Shown: one piece after another, positions 24,721 through 34,363 of the stretch
How positions within the stretch are numbered: position 1 is the first letter of the stretch
How the letters are laid out: every line of letters starts with the position of its first letter
Assembly (NCBI GenBank): GCA_028277725.1
Contig: JANQFX010000039.1
Coordinates: forward strand, 1-64,000
DNA: 64,000 nucleotides
Reading direction: 5' to 3'
DNA from: Thiohalocapsa sp.
GTDB taxonomy: Bacteria; Pseudomonadota; Gammaproteobacteria; Chromatiales; Chromatiaceae
Position numbers and translations under genes: made by a program
The notes under the pieces: generated by a model
Databases searched by the model: none
Told to the model about the DNA's origin: nothing
What the model saw: only the letters and a program-made list of their open reading frames with translations

Positions 24721-26787
24721 TCAGCAGCCGTTCCCCGGCCTACCCTCCAACACCATGACGCTGCGCGCCCCGAGTCGCCAGCGCCGGGCGCCGATGGTGC
24801 GTTGCTGCTCGGGCTCGATCAGGTCGCGCGGCGAGGTTGCGGACGTGTCCACGGCAATGGCCCAAGACCGGTCGCCGGGGGGTGTCGGCAGCAGGCAGGT
24901 GCGGTCCTTGTGGCCGAGGTTGATCATCACATGCAGTGGCGGCTCGTCGCTGCCGCGCCCTTGCAGCGTGAACGCGAGCGCGCGGCAGTCGGGGTCGTCC
25001 CAGGCCGGCTCGCCGCCGTCGAGCGCCCGCCAGACGATGTCGCCGTCGCGCAGGAAGTGCCGACGCCGCAGGCTGTGGTGGCGTTTGCGTAGCGCGATGA
25101 GTCCGGCGGTGAAGCGCACCATGTCGGCGTTGCGCTCGGCAAGCCGCCAGTCCAGCCAGCCCGTGGGGTTGTCCTGACACCAGGTATTGTTGTTGCCGCC
25201 GGCGGTGCGCAGGAACTCGTCGCCCGCATTGAGCATCGGGATGCCCTGGCTCAGCAGCAGCAGCGTCAGGAAGTTCTTCGCCTGGCGGCGGCGCAGGGCC
25301 AGGATGATCGGGTCATCGGTGTCGCCCTCGACGCCACAGTTCCAGCTGTGCTCGTGGTCGCAGCCGTCGCGGTTGCCCTCGTGGTTGGCGGCGTTGTGTT
25401 TGTGGTTGTAGGCGACCAGGTCCGCGAGGCTGAAGCCGTCGTGGCAGGTGACGAAGTTGATACTGTTGATGGGGTGGCGCAGACCGCCCTGGTAGAGATC
25501 GCTACTGCCGGCGATGCGCGTCGCCAGTTCCGCCACCAGGCCGGGGTCGCCGCGGACGGCGCGGCGCAGGCTGTCGCGGTATTTGCCGTTCCACTCCATC
25601 CACCGGTATCCGGGAAAGCTGCCGACGTGGTACAGACCGGCGGCGTCCCAGGCCTCGGCGATGATCTTGCTGCCGGCGAGCACGTCCGACAGCTCGATGC
25701 CCCAAAGCACCGGCGGATGTTCCATGGGTACGCCGTGGGGGTCGCGCGCCAGGGCGCTGGCGAGGTCGAAGCGGAAGCCGTCGACGTGCATCTCGCGTAC
25801 CCAGTACTCCAGGCAGTCGATGATGTAGCGGGCGACGAAGGGGTGGTTGGCATTGACCGTGTTGCCGCAGCCCGTGAAGTCCATGTAACGGCTGCAATCC
25901 GTCGGGTCGAGTATGTAGAAGGTCTCGTTGCCGAGCCCCTTGAAGTGAATAGCGGGCCCGCCCTCCCCACCCTCGGCGGTGTGATTGAACACCACGTCCA
26001 ACAGCACGCCGATGCCGGCGCGGTGCAGCGCCTTGACCAGGTCGCGGAACTCGCGCCGATGCCCCTCCGGTGGACCGACGCAGTAACCCGGATGCGGCGC
26101 GAAGAAGCCATGGGTGCTGTAGCCCCAGAAGTTGCTCAGGCCCGCATCACCGGTGCCCGGCGGCACGTCCTGCGGGTCGAAGGCCATCACCGGCAGCAGC
26201 TCCACGTGGGTGATGCCGAGGCCCTTCAGATACGGGATCTTCTCGATCAGTGCGCCGAAGCTGCCGGGCGCGGCCACGCCCGCGCTCGGGTGGCGCGTAA
26301 AGCCACCGACATGCAGCTCGTAGATCACCATGTCCTGGGACGGCACCGGCAGGGGTTCGTCGCCCTCCCAGTCGTATGGATCCGCGAGCACCACGCCGCG
26401 GATGCCGTCGCCCGATTCGGGGCCGTCGCCGCAGCGCCGCGCACGGTCCCAGTGGCTGTCATCCAGCGCCCGCGCCCAGGGGTCCAGCAGCTCGACACGC
26501 GAGTCGAACATCCAGCCATGGCCGGCCAGGTCGTCGGGGCCGTCCAGTCGCCAGGCATAGCGGGTGCCCGGGGGCAGGTCCACCACCTCCACGTGCCAGC
26601 TGAAAAAGCTGTGGTTGACCTCCGGGTCGAGCTCGACGACCTGGAACGGCGCCGCGTCGCCCGGCGCGTAGAGCAACAGCGTCGCGCCCGTGGCGTGACG
26701 GCTGTAGAGCGAGAAGTTGATACCCTCCTCTTGAATACTGGCACCGGGCGGATAGCGTCGCCCGGGGCGGATGGGGTACTGGGGCAT
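24721..26787 (-). CDS. glgX: Glycogen debranching enzyme / isoamylase type
   Basis: A 688-residue GH13 enzyme that hydrolyses alpha-1,6 branches of glycogen. The N-terminal CBM48-type domain (PPGASIQEEGINFSLYSRHA) is followed by the GH13 barrel: DVVFNHTAEGGEG (region I), DGFRFDLASALARDPHG (region II with the catalytic Asp), IIAEAWDAAG (region III with the general acid Glu) and NFVTCHDGFSLADLVAYNHK (region IV with the transition-state Asp). The NANHPFVARYII segment is typical of GlgX/TreX. The ATG at 26787 starts MPQYPIRPGRRYPPG. It lies upstream of GH57, DUF4912 and glgA on the same strand, forming a glycogen cluster. Confidence 0.94.
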   Translation of the reverse strand: MPQYPIRPGRRYPPGASIQEEGINFSLYSRHATGATLLLYAPGDAAPFQVVELDPEVNHSFFSWHVEVVDLPPGTRYAWRLDGPDDLAGHGWMFDSRVELLDPWARALDDSHWDRARRCGDGPESGDGIRGVVLADPYDWEGDEPLPVPSQDMVIYELHVGGFTRHPSAGVAAPGSFGALIEKIPYLKGLGITHVELLPVMAFDPQDVPPGTGDAGLSNFWGYSTHGFFAPHPGYCVGPPEGHRREFRDLVKALHRAGIGVLLDVVFNHTAEGGEGGPAIHFKGLGNETFYILDPTDCSRYMDFTGCGNTVNANHPFVARYIIDCLEYWVREMHVDGFRFDLASALARDPHGVPMEHPPVLWGIELSDVLAGSKIIAEAWDAAGLYHVGSFPGYRWMEWNGKYRDSLRRAVRGDPGLVAELATRIAGSSDLYQGGLRHPINSINFVTCHDGFSLADLVAYNHKHNAANHEGNRDGCDHEHSWNCGVEGDTDDPIILALRRRQAKNFLTLLLLSQGIPMLNAGDEFLRTAGGNNNTWCQDNPTGWLDWRLAERNADMVRFTAGLIALRKRHHSLRRRHFLRDGDIVWRALDGGEPAWDDPDCRALAFTLQGRGSDEPPLHVMINLGHKDRTCLLPTPPGDRSWAIAVDTSATSPRDLIEPEQQRTIGARRWRLGARSVMVLEGRPGNGC

Positions 26788-26989
26788 GACGACGCGGGGC
26801 TCGGCTCGGATGCAGGAGGCGCTCCCCGTGCAGGTCCCGGCACGGGCCTGGCCAGCGGTTGGAGCGCCCCGGCATTCTATTCGGAAATGCTCGGGCAACA
26901 AGCCCGTTCAGGCGCCGCCGCGGACAGCCGAGCTGCGCCCCGCGGCAGCGAATACCATGGCTCGAACTGATCGACCGCCCCCTCCCGAT

Positions 26990-27652
26990 TCAATCCAGGG
27001 CAACCCTGCTCAGCGCCTCCCGATCGAGTACGGCCACACGGGCACCGTGGACCTCGATGACGCCGTCCTTGACCAGTTGCTTGGTCACGCGCGAGAAGGT
27101 CTCGGGCTGGATGGACAAGCGCGAGGCGAGCACGCCCTTGGACACGTCCAGCACCAGTTCGCGCCGATCCGCCGGGCAGCGCTCCAGCAGCCATCGCGCG
27201 ACGCGCCCGCTGGCACTGTGCAGCGTGAGTTCATCGATCTCGCCGATGAGCGCGCGCAGGCGCTGGCTCAGCGAACCCATGACCACGAAGCAGGTGTCCA
27301 CCGACCCACGGAGCATGGCCGCGAAATCCTTGGCGTCGATGGCGATGAGCCGTGTTGGAGCCAGCGCCGCGGCGCCGACGGGATAGCGCGGCGACTGGAG
27401 GAACATCAACGCCTCGGCGAAGGTCTGGCCCGGCGAGACGATCTCGATGATCTTCTCGCTGCCGTCCGCGGCCAGCCGAAACAGCCGCACCTGGCCCGAC
27501 TGCACCAGATAGAACCGCTCCGCCGCGTCGCCCTGCGTGAATAGCAGTTCGCCCTCGTCGAGTCTGCGCTGCACCGCGCCCCGGCGAATCCGCTCCAGCT
27601 GCTCATCGCTCAGGCGGGACAGGAGCGGGGCATTGCGCAGGTCATCGATCAT
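26990..27652 (-). CDS. Crp/Fnr family transcriptional regulator (Dnr-like)
   Basis: A 220-residue regulator. Residues about 10-125 form the cNMP-type sensor barrel (GELLFTQGDAAERFYLVQSG, GQTFAEALMF) and residues about 150-215 a winged helix with recognition segment LSIQPETFSRVTKQL. The E-T-x-S-R pattern is that of FNR/Dnr proteins which read TTGAT-N4-ATCAA sites. No N-terminal cysteine cluster is present, so it does not sense oxygen through an iron-sulfur centre as FNR does; Dnr-type haem/NO sensing is possible. The ATG at 27652 starts MIDDLRNAPLLSRLSDEQLE. Target genes are unknown; it is upstream of the glycogen cluster, same strand. Confidence 0.85.
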   Translation of the reverse strand: MIDDLRNAPLLSRLSDEQLERIRRGAVQRRLDEGELLFTQGDAAERFYLVQSGQVRLFRLAADGSEKIIEIVSPGQTFAEALMFLQSPRYPVGAAALAPTRLIAIDAKDFAAMLRGSVDTCFVVMGSLSQRLRALIGEIDELTLHSASGRVARWLLERCPADRRELVLDVSKGVLASRLSIQPETFSRVTKQLVKDGVIEVHGARVAVLDREALSRVALD

Positions 27653-27809
27653 GGCGGCTCGGCGTCGAAGCAAGATGGGGCGACCGCGCATTGTAGGCGG
27701 CCAGGTTCGGCCGGCGCCAATCGCCCGCTCGATCCGCCACCCGATCGGGGTCCGGTGATCCTGGTAGGCGTGACCGTGACGACTCCCGCGGTGCGCATAC
27801 CGGCGGAGG

Positions 27810-28005
27810 GCAGCCCGCAGACGGCGACACGCCCACCGTCGGTCGTTTGCAGCTCGAGCGCATCGGCGCTATCGAATCGGCGCCGGCGCCCGCGGCTGAC
27901 CACCAGGGAACGATCGCCCTGCTCGCCCGGCCAAGCGACGTTCTCTTCCGTGGCGATACCGCGATCCATCACCACCAAGGCCCCAGCCGGCGCCCCAGGA
28001 TCACG
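27810..28005 (-). pseudogene. IS1634-type transposase relic
   Basis: About 60 codons resemble the catalytic part of IS1634 (IS4-like) transposases: GALVVMDRGIATEENVAW, then a GEQGDRSLVVSRGRRRRFD segment, corresponding to the family's 'DAGIATEENxxWL...YLVVSR' stretch. Both ends are missing and the flanks do not match. It lies immediately downstream of the truncated RND pump gene (stop at 28065). An insertion followed by deletion probably removed the end of the pump gene. Confidence 0.7.
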
Positions 28006-28064
28006 CCGACAACGGCGGCACGTTGCGGCCTACTCAGCCCCAGCCGCCGAGGATCTCCTATGGG

Positions 28065-30053
28065 TTAGCCACCGTCTGTCACAGGGGAAAGCAGCCCCTC
28101 TCGTCTCCCAGCGCCACGCTGGCCGCAGCCGGTCGGCGAATGCGGATATGGCACCTCCGACCTCGGCACCCGCACCAGCCCCGCCTGCAGTGCAAGACGG
28201 TACAGCGCCGGCGTGAGCCAGGCCTCGATGATGTTCACGCGCTCGCCATCACGGCGTGTGATGGCCGCAGTCTCCGGCGCGAGGCGGAGATCGCCCAGGG
28301 CCGCGGCCGGAATCCACTCGCCGGGTGAGCGCGCCGCAACCAGCGGCAGCGTCGCGAGCACGGTTGGGTCATCGCGCTGCTCTGCGTCGTAGCGCACGCG
28401 CACCGGCAGGTCCCGCACGTCCTCCAGCACGCGCCCGCCGACGGCACCCTCCAACGCGGTGCGGTATTGGGTCGCGATCGCTCCCAAGCTCAGGCCTGCG
28501 AGGGCGGCATCGCGTTCATCAGCGGCGATGGCAAGGGTCTTGGCGTCTGGACCGATACTCGCGATGGACTCGGTGACCTCCGGCAGCCGGTGCAGGATGC
28601 GCCGCATCTCGTCGCCGAGTTGCTGCAGTACCCGCACATCCGGCCCCATCAGCCGCACCGCGATGGGGGCCGAGATGGGCGGCCCCTGGCCGAAGCTGCG
28701 CACGACGATGCGAAGCGCAGGGAAGCGCTCCGGGAGGTGGCGCTGCAGCGCGCCGACAAGCCGCGCCGCCTCCGCCTGGCTCGTGGCCTGCACGGTACCG
28801 CGGGCGTAGGCGGCGTTTCGGTCCTGGTTGCGCAGTTGGTTGTAGTAGACCGGCGGCGAGCTGCCGCCGGCCACCCAGAACACGCTTTGCACGTCGCCGG
28901 CGGCGCGGATGGCCGCTTCCACTTCCAGCACCGAGGCCGCGGTGCGGCTGACCGACGACTCCTCCGCCGCCCACACCTGCACCTCGAACTGGTCACGCTC
29001 CGCCGGCGGAAAGAACTGAAGCCCAAGCTGCCCCGCGGCGGCGAAGCCCGCCACCGGCAGCACCAGGCACAACGCCGTCGTGAGCATGGGGTGCCGCAGT
29101 GCGGCCCTGAGCAGGACACCATAGGCGCGTCCGGTGCCTGGGCTCGTTACCCCCTGCTGCCAGAACCCCCGGCCCGGCGGCGCGGCGACGAGCCCGGCCA
29201 GCGCCGGGATCAGCGTCATCGAGATCACAAAGGACGCCGCGAGCGCCAGCATTACGGAGACGGCGATGGGGCCGATGAAGTCTCCGATATTGCCCGGCAG
29301 CAGAAAGATCGGCATGAAGCCGAGCATGGTGGTGAGCGTCGAGGCCGCGAGCGGCACGCCGAGATGGCGCACGGAGTCCGCCACCGCCACCTCCGGCGCC
29401 GCGCCGGCAGTGCGCCGGGCACGCACCGCATCGCGCGTGCGGATACCGAGCAGTATGACCCGACGGCCGTCGGCCCAGGCGATCTCGGTCGGCGGCTCGC
29501 GGACACCGCGGCTCACCGTCGCGATGTCGCCGACGGCAACGAGACCGTCCGTCGCCGTCACCAGCGGCACGGCGGCCACGCGCTGCATGGCGTCCAGCTC
29601 GCCGTCCACGGTGATGCGCAGGAGCTGGGCATCGGAGTGCAGCGCTCCGGCCGAGTCCTTTGTGTCCGCGCCGGCGAGCCGCGCCGCGACGTCGTCGATG
29701 GTGAGCCCGAGCGCCGCGAGCTCCGCGAAGATACGCTCGTTGTCGGCGGCGGTGACGGTGTCGTCGAGCTCGATGTTGACGATGGACACGCCGCCACTGG
29801 AGGTGGACTCCAGCGTCTTGACCTCGGCGACCTCGCGTAGCGCGTCCTCCAGCTTCTTGGTCACGAGCGCTTCCACGCGCTCGGCCGTGGCGCCAGGCAC
29901 CACGGTGACGACCGTTGCGTTGCGGGTGGTGATGCGCGGGTCCTCGATGCGCGGGAGGCTCTGCCAGGCGGAGACGCCGGCGAGCAGCACCAGCGCCAGG
30001 GTCAGCAGCAGCAGGTGCGTGTTGTGCAGCAGGCGGCGGGCGAAGGCGGCCAT
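28065..30053 (-). pseudogene. RND efflux transporter, internally deleted and C-terminally truncated
   Basis: A 662-residue frame where full RND pumps have about 1,030. The first membrane helix and start of the porter domain (LPRIEDPRITTRNATVVTVV, VEALVTKKLEDALREV) are normal. The sequence then jumps in frame from ADNERIF to ELAALGLTIDDVAARL, losing about 130 residues, and later from GIRTRDAVRARRTAG to EVAVADSVRHLGVPLAASTL, losing helices 2-4 including the usual Gly-Ile-Val-Val-Asp-Asp/Asn proton-relay helix. After WLTPALYRLALQ the homology stops and helices 8-12 are absent. It could not work as a pump. The adaptor gene upstream ends 1 nt before its ATG. Confidence 0.75.
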
Positions 30054-30054
30054 A

Positions 30055-31254
30055 TCAGCGCTCCCCGAAGGCAAGCTGGCGCACCGACGCGGTTGTGACG
30101 CGCACGAGCTGGCCCGGGACGACGCGGTGCAAGCCGGCGGTGACCACGGGCTCGCCGGGCGCTATGGCGCCGGCGACGTAGGCGCGCTCGCTCTCGAGCT
30201 GGAGCACCTGAACCGGGCGCGCCTCCAGGCTGTGACTCGGTGCGGTCGGGCCTTGGCGGGCCGCAGCGTCGGCCGGTACCGCCACCAGCGCGCGCCACAG
30301 CCCACGCTCGCCGGCGCTCAGTGCGCTGATGGGCAGCCATAGACCGGCGGCAGCGCGGTGTTCGTGCAGCTCGAGACTCACCAGCTCGCCGGGGCGCGGC
30401 GGGGCGCCCGTTGCCACCGACTCGAACAGCGCATCGACGGTGCGACTCGTCTCGGCCCGACGCGGCAGCACGGCGCGCAGACGGGCGCGAAGATCACCCT
30501 CGCGGAGTTCCAGCGTATAGACCCCGCCCGGCGCTAGCCCTGCGGCGAGGCGATCCGCGATGCCGATGCGGATGTCCGGCGGTGCGCCGTCCTGTAGCTC
30601 CAGCACCGGCGTGCCGACGCCGAGCACCTGGCCCTCGTCCGCGAGTCGCGCGGTGATGACGCCGGCGTAGGGCGCCGCGAGGTCAGCCTTCGCAAGATCC
30701 ACGTCCACCGTCCCGATGCGCGCCTCCGCGAGCCGCAGGTTGGCCGCGGCGGCGCGCGCACCCTCGACAGCCTCATCAAGCGCTTGGCGCGTCACGGCGC
30801 CGTCCTCGACGGAGTCGCGAAAGCGTGCGGCCGTCGCCTCTGCCAGCGCGAGATCCGCCTCGGCGCTCGCCTGTGCAGCCGTCAGCTCCGCGCGGCGGGC
30901 CAGCAGCGCCGCCCGGTCGAGCCGCGCGAGGACAGCACCGGCCCGCACGGTGTCGCCCTCGCGCACCAGTACCTCCGCGAGCAGCCCGGGCTGCTCGAAG
31001 CCGACGCGGCTCAAGCGCCGGGCCTCGACACGGCCGGTGAAGGTGAGCACCGAGTCGTAGCCGTCCTCGAGCTCTGCCGGCAGCACCGGCACGGCGATGG
31101 CGGGCTGCGGCTCGACCGCCGGGGCCGGTGGCGCTGCCGGCGCACCGGCGGTGGTTGCAAGTGCGAGCGCAACCGCGAGGAGTGTGCGACGCGTCGGCGG
31201 AAGTGCTGCATCCCTGCTGGCCAATGGCGCCGCGTGCCGGTCGCTCCGTTCCAC
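30055..31254 (-). CDS. RND efflux periplasmic adaptor (membrane fusion protein)
   Basis: A protein of about 399 residues of the AcrA/HlyD type. A hydrophobic signal (RRTLLAVALALATTAGAPAA) is followed by the lipoyl-half GLLAEVLVREGDTVRAGAVL, a coiled coil rich in Ala/Glu (LLARRAELTAAQASAEADLA), the second lipoyl-half DLAAPYAGVITARLADEGQV, and beta-barrel plus membrane-proximal domains. It connects an inner-membrane RND pump to an outer-membrane channel. The start is uncertain: GTG at 31254 is the best in-frame candidate upstream of the signal, without a clear ribosome-binding site. It lies divergent from the TetR gene. Its partner pump is broken, so it is probably not functional in efflux. Confidence 0.8.
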   Translation of the reverse strand: MERSDRHAAPLASRDAALPPTRRTLLAVALALATTAGAPAAPPAPAVEPQPAIAVPVLPAELEDGYDSVLTFTGRVEARRLSRVGFEQPGLLAEVLVREGDTVRAGAVLARLDRAALLARRAELTAAQASAEADLALAEATAARFRDSVEDGAVTRQALDEAVEGARAAAANLRLAEARIGTVDVDLAKADLAAPYAGVITARLADEGQVLGVGTPVLELQDGAPPDIRIGIADRLAAGLAPGGVYTLELREGDLRARLRAVLPRRAETSRTVDALFESVATGAPPRPGELVSLELHEHRAAAGLWLPISALSAGERGLWRALVAVPADAAARQGPTAPSHSLEARPVQVLQLESERAYVAGAIAPGEPVVTAGLHRVVPGQLVRVTTASVRQLAFGER

Positions 31255-31294
31255 AGGTCGGCGGCGATGCCGCGTCGGCCAGGGAGTCCGCGAG

Positions 31295-32056
31295 ATGAGT
31301 GCGGCGGCTGCCACCATCGCCGGGCGTCCGGGCCGGCCGAAGAGCGAGGAGAAGCACGCTGCCATCCTGCAGGCCGCGAGCCGGCTCTTCCTGGAGCGGG
31401 GCCTCCAGGGCACCAGCATGGACCAGGTTGCGCGGGCCGCCGGCGTGTCGAAGCAGACCATCTACTCGCATTTCGACGGCAAAGAGGCACTGTTTCGCCG
31501 CTGCATCCGCTGCAAGGTGGAGAGTTACGGCTTCGACGGTGTGTCGGTGCCGGCCGGCGACGAGGCGCGGGCCGTGCTGTTTGCGGTGGCCAAGCGCTTC
31601 ATGGGGCTCATCTTCGACCCCGAAGTGGTGGCCATGCACCGGGTGGTGATGGCCGAGGCTGCGGCGCATCCGCGCATCGCCGCGCTGTTCTTCGAAAGTG
31701 GCCCGGCCGCGACGCAGCGCACCGCGGCGTCGGTGCTGACCGAGCTGGTGCGTCGCGGCATGCTCCGGCCCCACGACACGGACGCGGCGTCCTGGCAGCT
31801 GCTCAACCTATGCTTCGGAAGCTTCCAAATGCGGCTCTTGCTGCACCTGATCGACAGCGTACCGCCGGCGGAGCTGGATGCGCACCTCAGACGCGCCATC
31901 GCCGACTTCGTCCGCCTGCTGCACGGTGCGGAGTCCCCGGCCGACACCGGGCCATCCGACCCGCGAACCAGTTTCGGTGGACTCTTGCTGGTCGGCCGCC
32001 GAGCGCCGCAGGACCGCTTCCTGGACTGTTGTCGACGCTCCCTACCTCGCGCCTAG
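31295..32056 (+). CDS. TetR/AcrR family transcriptional regulator
   Basis: A 253-residue regulator with an N-terminal TetR helix-turn-helix: HAAILQAASRLFLERGLQG then VARAAGVSKQTIYSHF and GKEALFRRC. The C-terminal domain (about 75-205) resembles the AefR-like group (FMGLIFDPEVVAMHRVVMAE). AGGGAG lies 8 nt before the ATG at 31295. It is divergently arranged from the adaptor/RND genes, the classic place for a local repressor of efflux. Its regulated pump has decayed, so it may now act elsewhere or be on the way out. Confidence 0.9.
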   Translation: MSAAAATIAGRPGRPKSEEKHAAILQAASRLFLERGLQGTSMDQVARAAGVSKQTIYSHFDGKEALFRRCIRCKVESYGFDGVSVPAGDEARAVLFAVAKRFMGLIFDPEVVAMHRVVMAEAAAHPRIAALFFESGPAATQRTAASVLTELVRRGMLRPHDTDAASWQLLNLCFGSFQMRLLLHLIDSVPPAELDAHLRRAIADFVRLLHGAESPADTGPSDPRTSFGGLLLVGRRAPQDRFLDCCRRSLPRA

Positions 32057-32267
32057 CGACAAGTCTCGACCCAGTGCGGTGTAGGGCATCGGTTGCGGAG
32101 CTGTTTGCTCCTCACGACAACCGAAACGATGGTCGAATCGGTGCGATCCACGCAGCGAGTCCGGCGCTGGACAAGTGGCCGCCGCGATCTCTGTCGGCCG
32201 TTAGGTTGACGCATAGGGTCCCATGTGCTGCCCGTTGCCTCCTCGCCAAGGGCAGGCAATGCCGCTA

Positions 32268-33209
32268 TCAGGTCGGCGGGACCGGCTCGCGCTCCAGCCG
32301 CGCGCGGTCCCAGCCGGCCAGGTCCGCGGCCGCCTCATAGGTGGACTGGAGGAAGGCGAGCAGCACCGCGTCCGGATCGGCAGCGGTGCGCACGACATCG
32401 TATGGGAGCAGGAACTCGCCCGCCGTCTTGTGGAAATGGGCCTCGGAGGGCTGAACCTCAGCGTCGCCAAATCCAGCAGGGGCCGGATACGCGTAGGAAT
32501 AGAAGGCCGCATGGTCGATTGGCCCGCCGCCCGGCCAGAAACCGGCGCTACTGACCTCGTGGCTGTACGCCTCACGCGTGACCGGGTCCGGCAGATGGGG
32601 CACACCGCCCGGGTGCTCCGGTGCCGGGCGGCCGGAGAATCGCGTCACCGCTAGGTCATTGCTGCCCCAGAAGAAGTGCACGGGGCTGCACTTGCCGATG
32701 AAGCGGGCGCGAAAGGCCTGGAAGACCCGGTCCGCCTGCAGCAGCACCCGCCAGTAGCGGTTGGCGTACTCGGCATCGTAGGCGGCGTGAATCCGGTCCT
32801 GGCTGAAGGGGATCGGATCCGGGATCTCGTTGGGCAGTCCGTGGATCTGCACCGAAATACCGAGTTCGGCAAGAACCCCCATCAGTTGTGCGTAGAAGTC
32901 CGCGACAGACATCGGAACCAACGGCAGGACCCGCGTCTGACCGTCACTGACGGAGACCAGGAGCCGGTGATCGACGAAGTCGAAGTCGATCTGGAACTGC
33001 CGCTGGCGATCCGGTATCGGCGAGGTGCTTAGGCCGCGCGCGGTGACATAGAGCGTCACGTGCCAGGAATGGTTGATCCAGGGTGAATTGGCCAGCCGGA
33101 CCTTGCCGACCAGCTGCGTCCATAGATGCAGGGTCCTGCAGGTATCCGACCAGGCCGCGTGGGGAAGCTCTGGCCAAGCCGCTGGTGACAACTGGGTCTC
33201 GGTGCTCAT
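32268..33209 (-). CDS. DUF5996 family protein
   Basis: A 313-residue soluble protein. The pattern WPELPHAAWSDTCRTLHLWT at the start, HFFWGSNDLAVTRFSGR near residue 178 and the closing HKTAGEFLLPYDVVR segment match DUF5996, a conserved family of unknown function. His, Trp and acidic residues are prominent (SSAGFWPGGG, EAHFHKTAGE), but no known catalytic site is recognised. No membrane segments or signal peptide. It stands alone between the TetR gene and a peroxiredoxin-like gene. Confidence 0.8.
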   Translation of the reverse strand: MSTETQLSPAAWPELPHAAWSDTCRTLHLWTQLVGKVRLANSPWINHSWHVTLYVTARGLSTSPIPDRQRQFQIDFDFVDHRLLVSVSDGQTRVLPLVPMSVADFYAQLMGVLAELGISVQIHGLPNEIPDPIPFSQDRIHAAYDAEYANRYWRVLLQADRVFQAFRARFIGKCSPVHFFWGSNDLAVTRFSGRPAPEHPGGVPHLPDPVTREAYSHEVSSAGFWPGGGPIDHAAFYSYAYPAPAGFGDAEVQPSEAHFHKTAGEFLLPYDVVRTAADPDAVLLAFLQSTYEAAADLAGWDRARLEREPVPPT

Positions 33210-33422
33210 GCAGGCCTTCTCGTGTTGTTGCGACCAAGTCAGAGGCTCGAGTCCCTGAAGCTAAGGTCGAGATCAGTTCGGCGACCGTCCGATGAAGCTC
33301 TGTCACGCGGGATCATAGGGTGTAGTGCATCGTCGAGGCCATGGCGTCGAGCAACAGGTGAACTGCCTCGTGACTGTCGGCTCGGAACCGCGTCCACGCG
33401 CTCAGCGGGCGCAGGCATCGTT

Positions 33423-34169
33423 CTACGGCAAGTCTGCGAGTGCCCGCAGGATCGCGGCGGGTTCAACCCGCTCGCGGTAGTTCGTATCGGCATACGCAAA
33501 GCGGACGAGGCCAGCCCGGTCGATAATGTAGGTCGCCGGCACCGGCAGTACATAGCGGCCCTCGCCGTTGTACTCGGCCAGATCGAGGTCGAAGTTGCGC
33601 TTGTAGACATCGACCAGCTCGGGCGGCACCTCGAAGTAGAGTCCGTACGCCTGCATGACCGAGCTATCCAGGTCGCTTAGAATCTCGAATGGATAACCGT
33701 CCTGCTGTACTTGTTCCAGCGACTTGTCAGGAGTCTGCGGGGTGATCGCCACGAGCCTTCCGCCAGCCTGCTCTATGGCCGCGAGACTCTGTGACAGGCC
33801 ACGCAGCTGCAGGTTGCAGTAGGGACACCAGGCTCCGCGATAGAACGTGAGCACGACGGGGCCGTCGGCGAACAGATCCTCAGACCGAACCGTTTCGCCC
33901 TTCGCATTCGTCAGCGCAAACGCCGGCGCTGGGTCACCGACTGCGAGGCCGGGTTCCGACATGGCCGCAGCGAGCTCTTCTGTCGCGGCGGCCATGACCG
34001 CTCTGTCCGCGTCGCTGATGGCCGGGCCTTTGCCCGAATCGCGCTCTGCCATGAAGGCCGTTTTCGCGGCCTGATAGCTCGGGATCGCAGCCTCGTCTGC
34101 CGCGGATACCCACATCGCCGGGCCCAGCAGGGCGGCACCGATCATCACGGGCAAGTGCGTTTTTGACAC
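33423..34169 (-). CDS. Exported peroxiredoxin-like (AhpC/TSA) protein
   Basis: A 248-residue protein with a signal peptide (SKTHLPVMIGAALLG, then PAMWVSA) and a thioredoxin-fold domain from about residue 75: GDPAPAFALTNAKGETV, then TFYRGAWCPYCNLQLRGL with a W-C-P-Y-C active site and ITPQTPDKSLEQVQQ. Family members reduce peroxides or disulfides; the CxxC here, rather than a single peroxidatic Cys, suggests thiol-disulfide exchange. The GTG at 34169 is chosen: AGGAGG lies 4 nt upstream and the signal peptide then begins at the N-terminus. It is divergent from phoX. Confidence 0.85.
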   Translation of the reverse strand: MSKTHLPVMIGAALLGPAMWVSAADEAAIPSYQAAKTAFMAERDSGKGPAISDADRAVMAAATEELAAAMSEPGLAVGDPAPAFALTNAKGETVRSEDLFADGPVVLTFYRGAWCPYCNLQLRGLSQSLAAIEQAGGRLVAITPQTPDKSLEQVQQDGYPFEILSDLDSSVMQAYGLYFEVPPELVDVYKRNFDLDLAEYNGEGRYVLPVPATYIIDRAGLVRFAYADTNYRERVEPAAILRALADLP

Positions 34170-34363
34170 GAGGCCTCCTGAAGCAGTGGGTCTGACATGG
34201 TCGTAGGAAGTGAGATACCAATCCGGACCGAGATGAGGTCGAGGATCTTTCGCGGTTGCTGCGATCGCAACGGAATCGTCACAGTCGCCCAGTATGTTGA
34301 TGCGCTGACCGCTCCATGCCTCATCGAGAGTCCCTTTGGCCTGAACAACGAGAGATGCTGCCC

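Noticed and set aside
34170..34363. Pho box upstream of phoX
   Set aside because: A GTCACAG stretch near 34278 is only a partial, inverted match to the CTGTCAT direct-repeat pattern.
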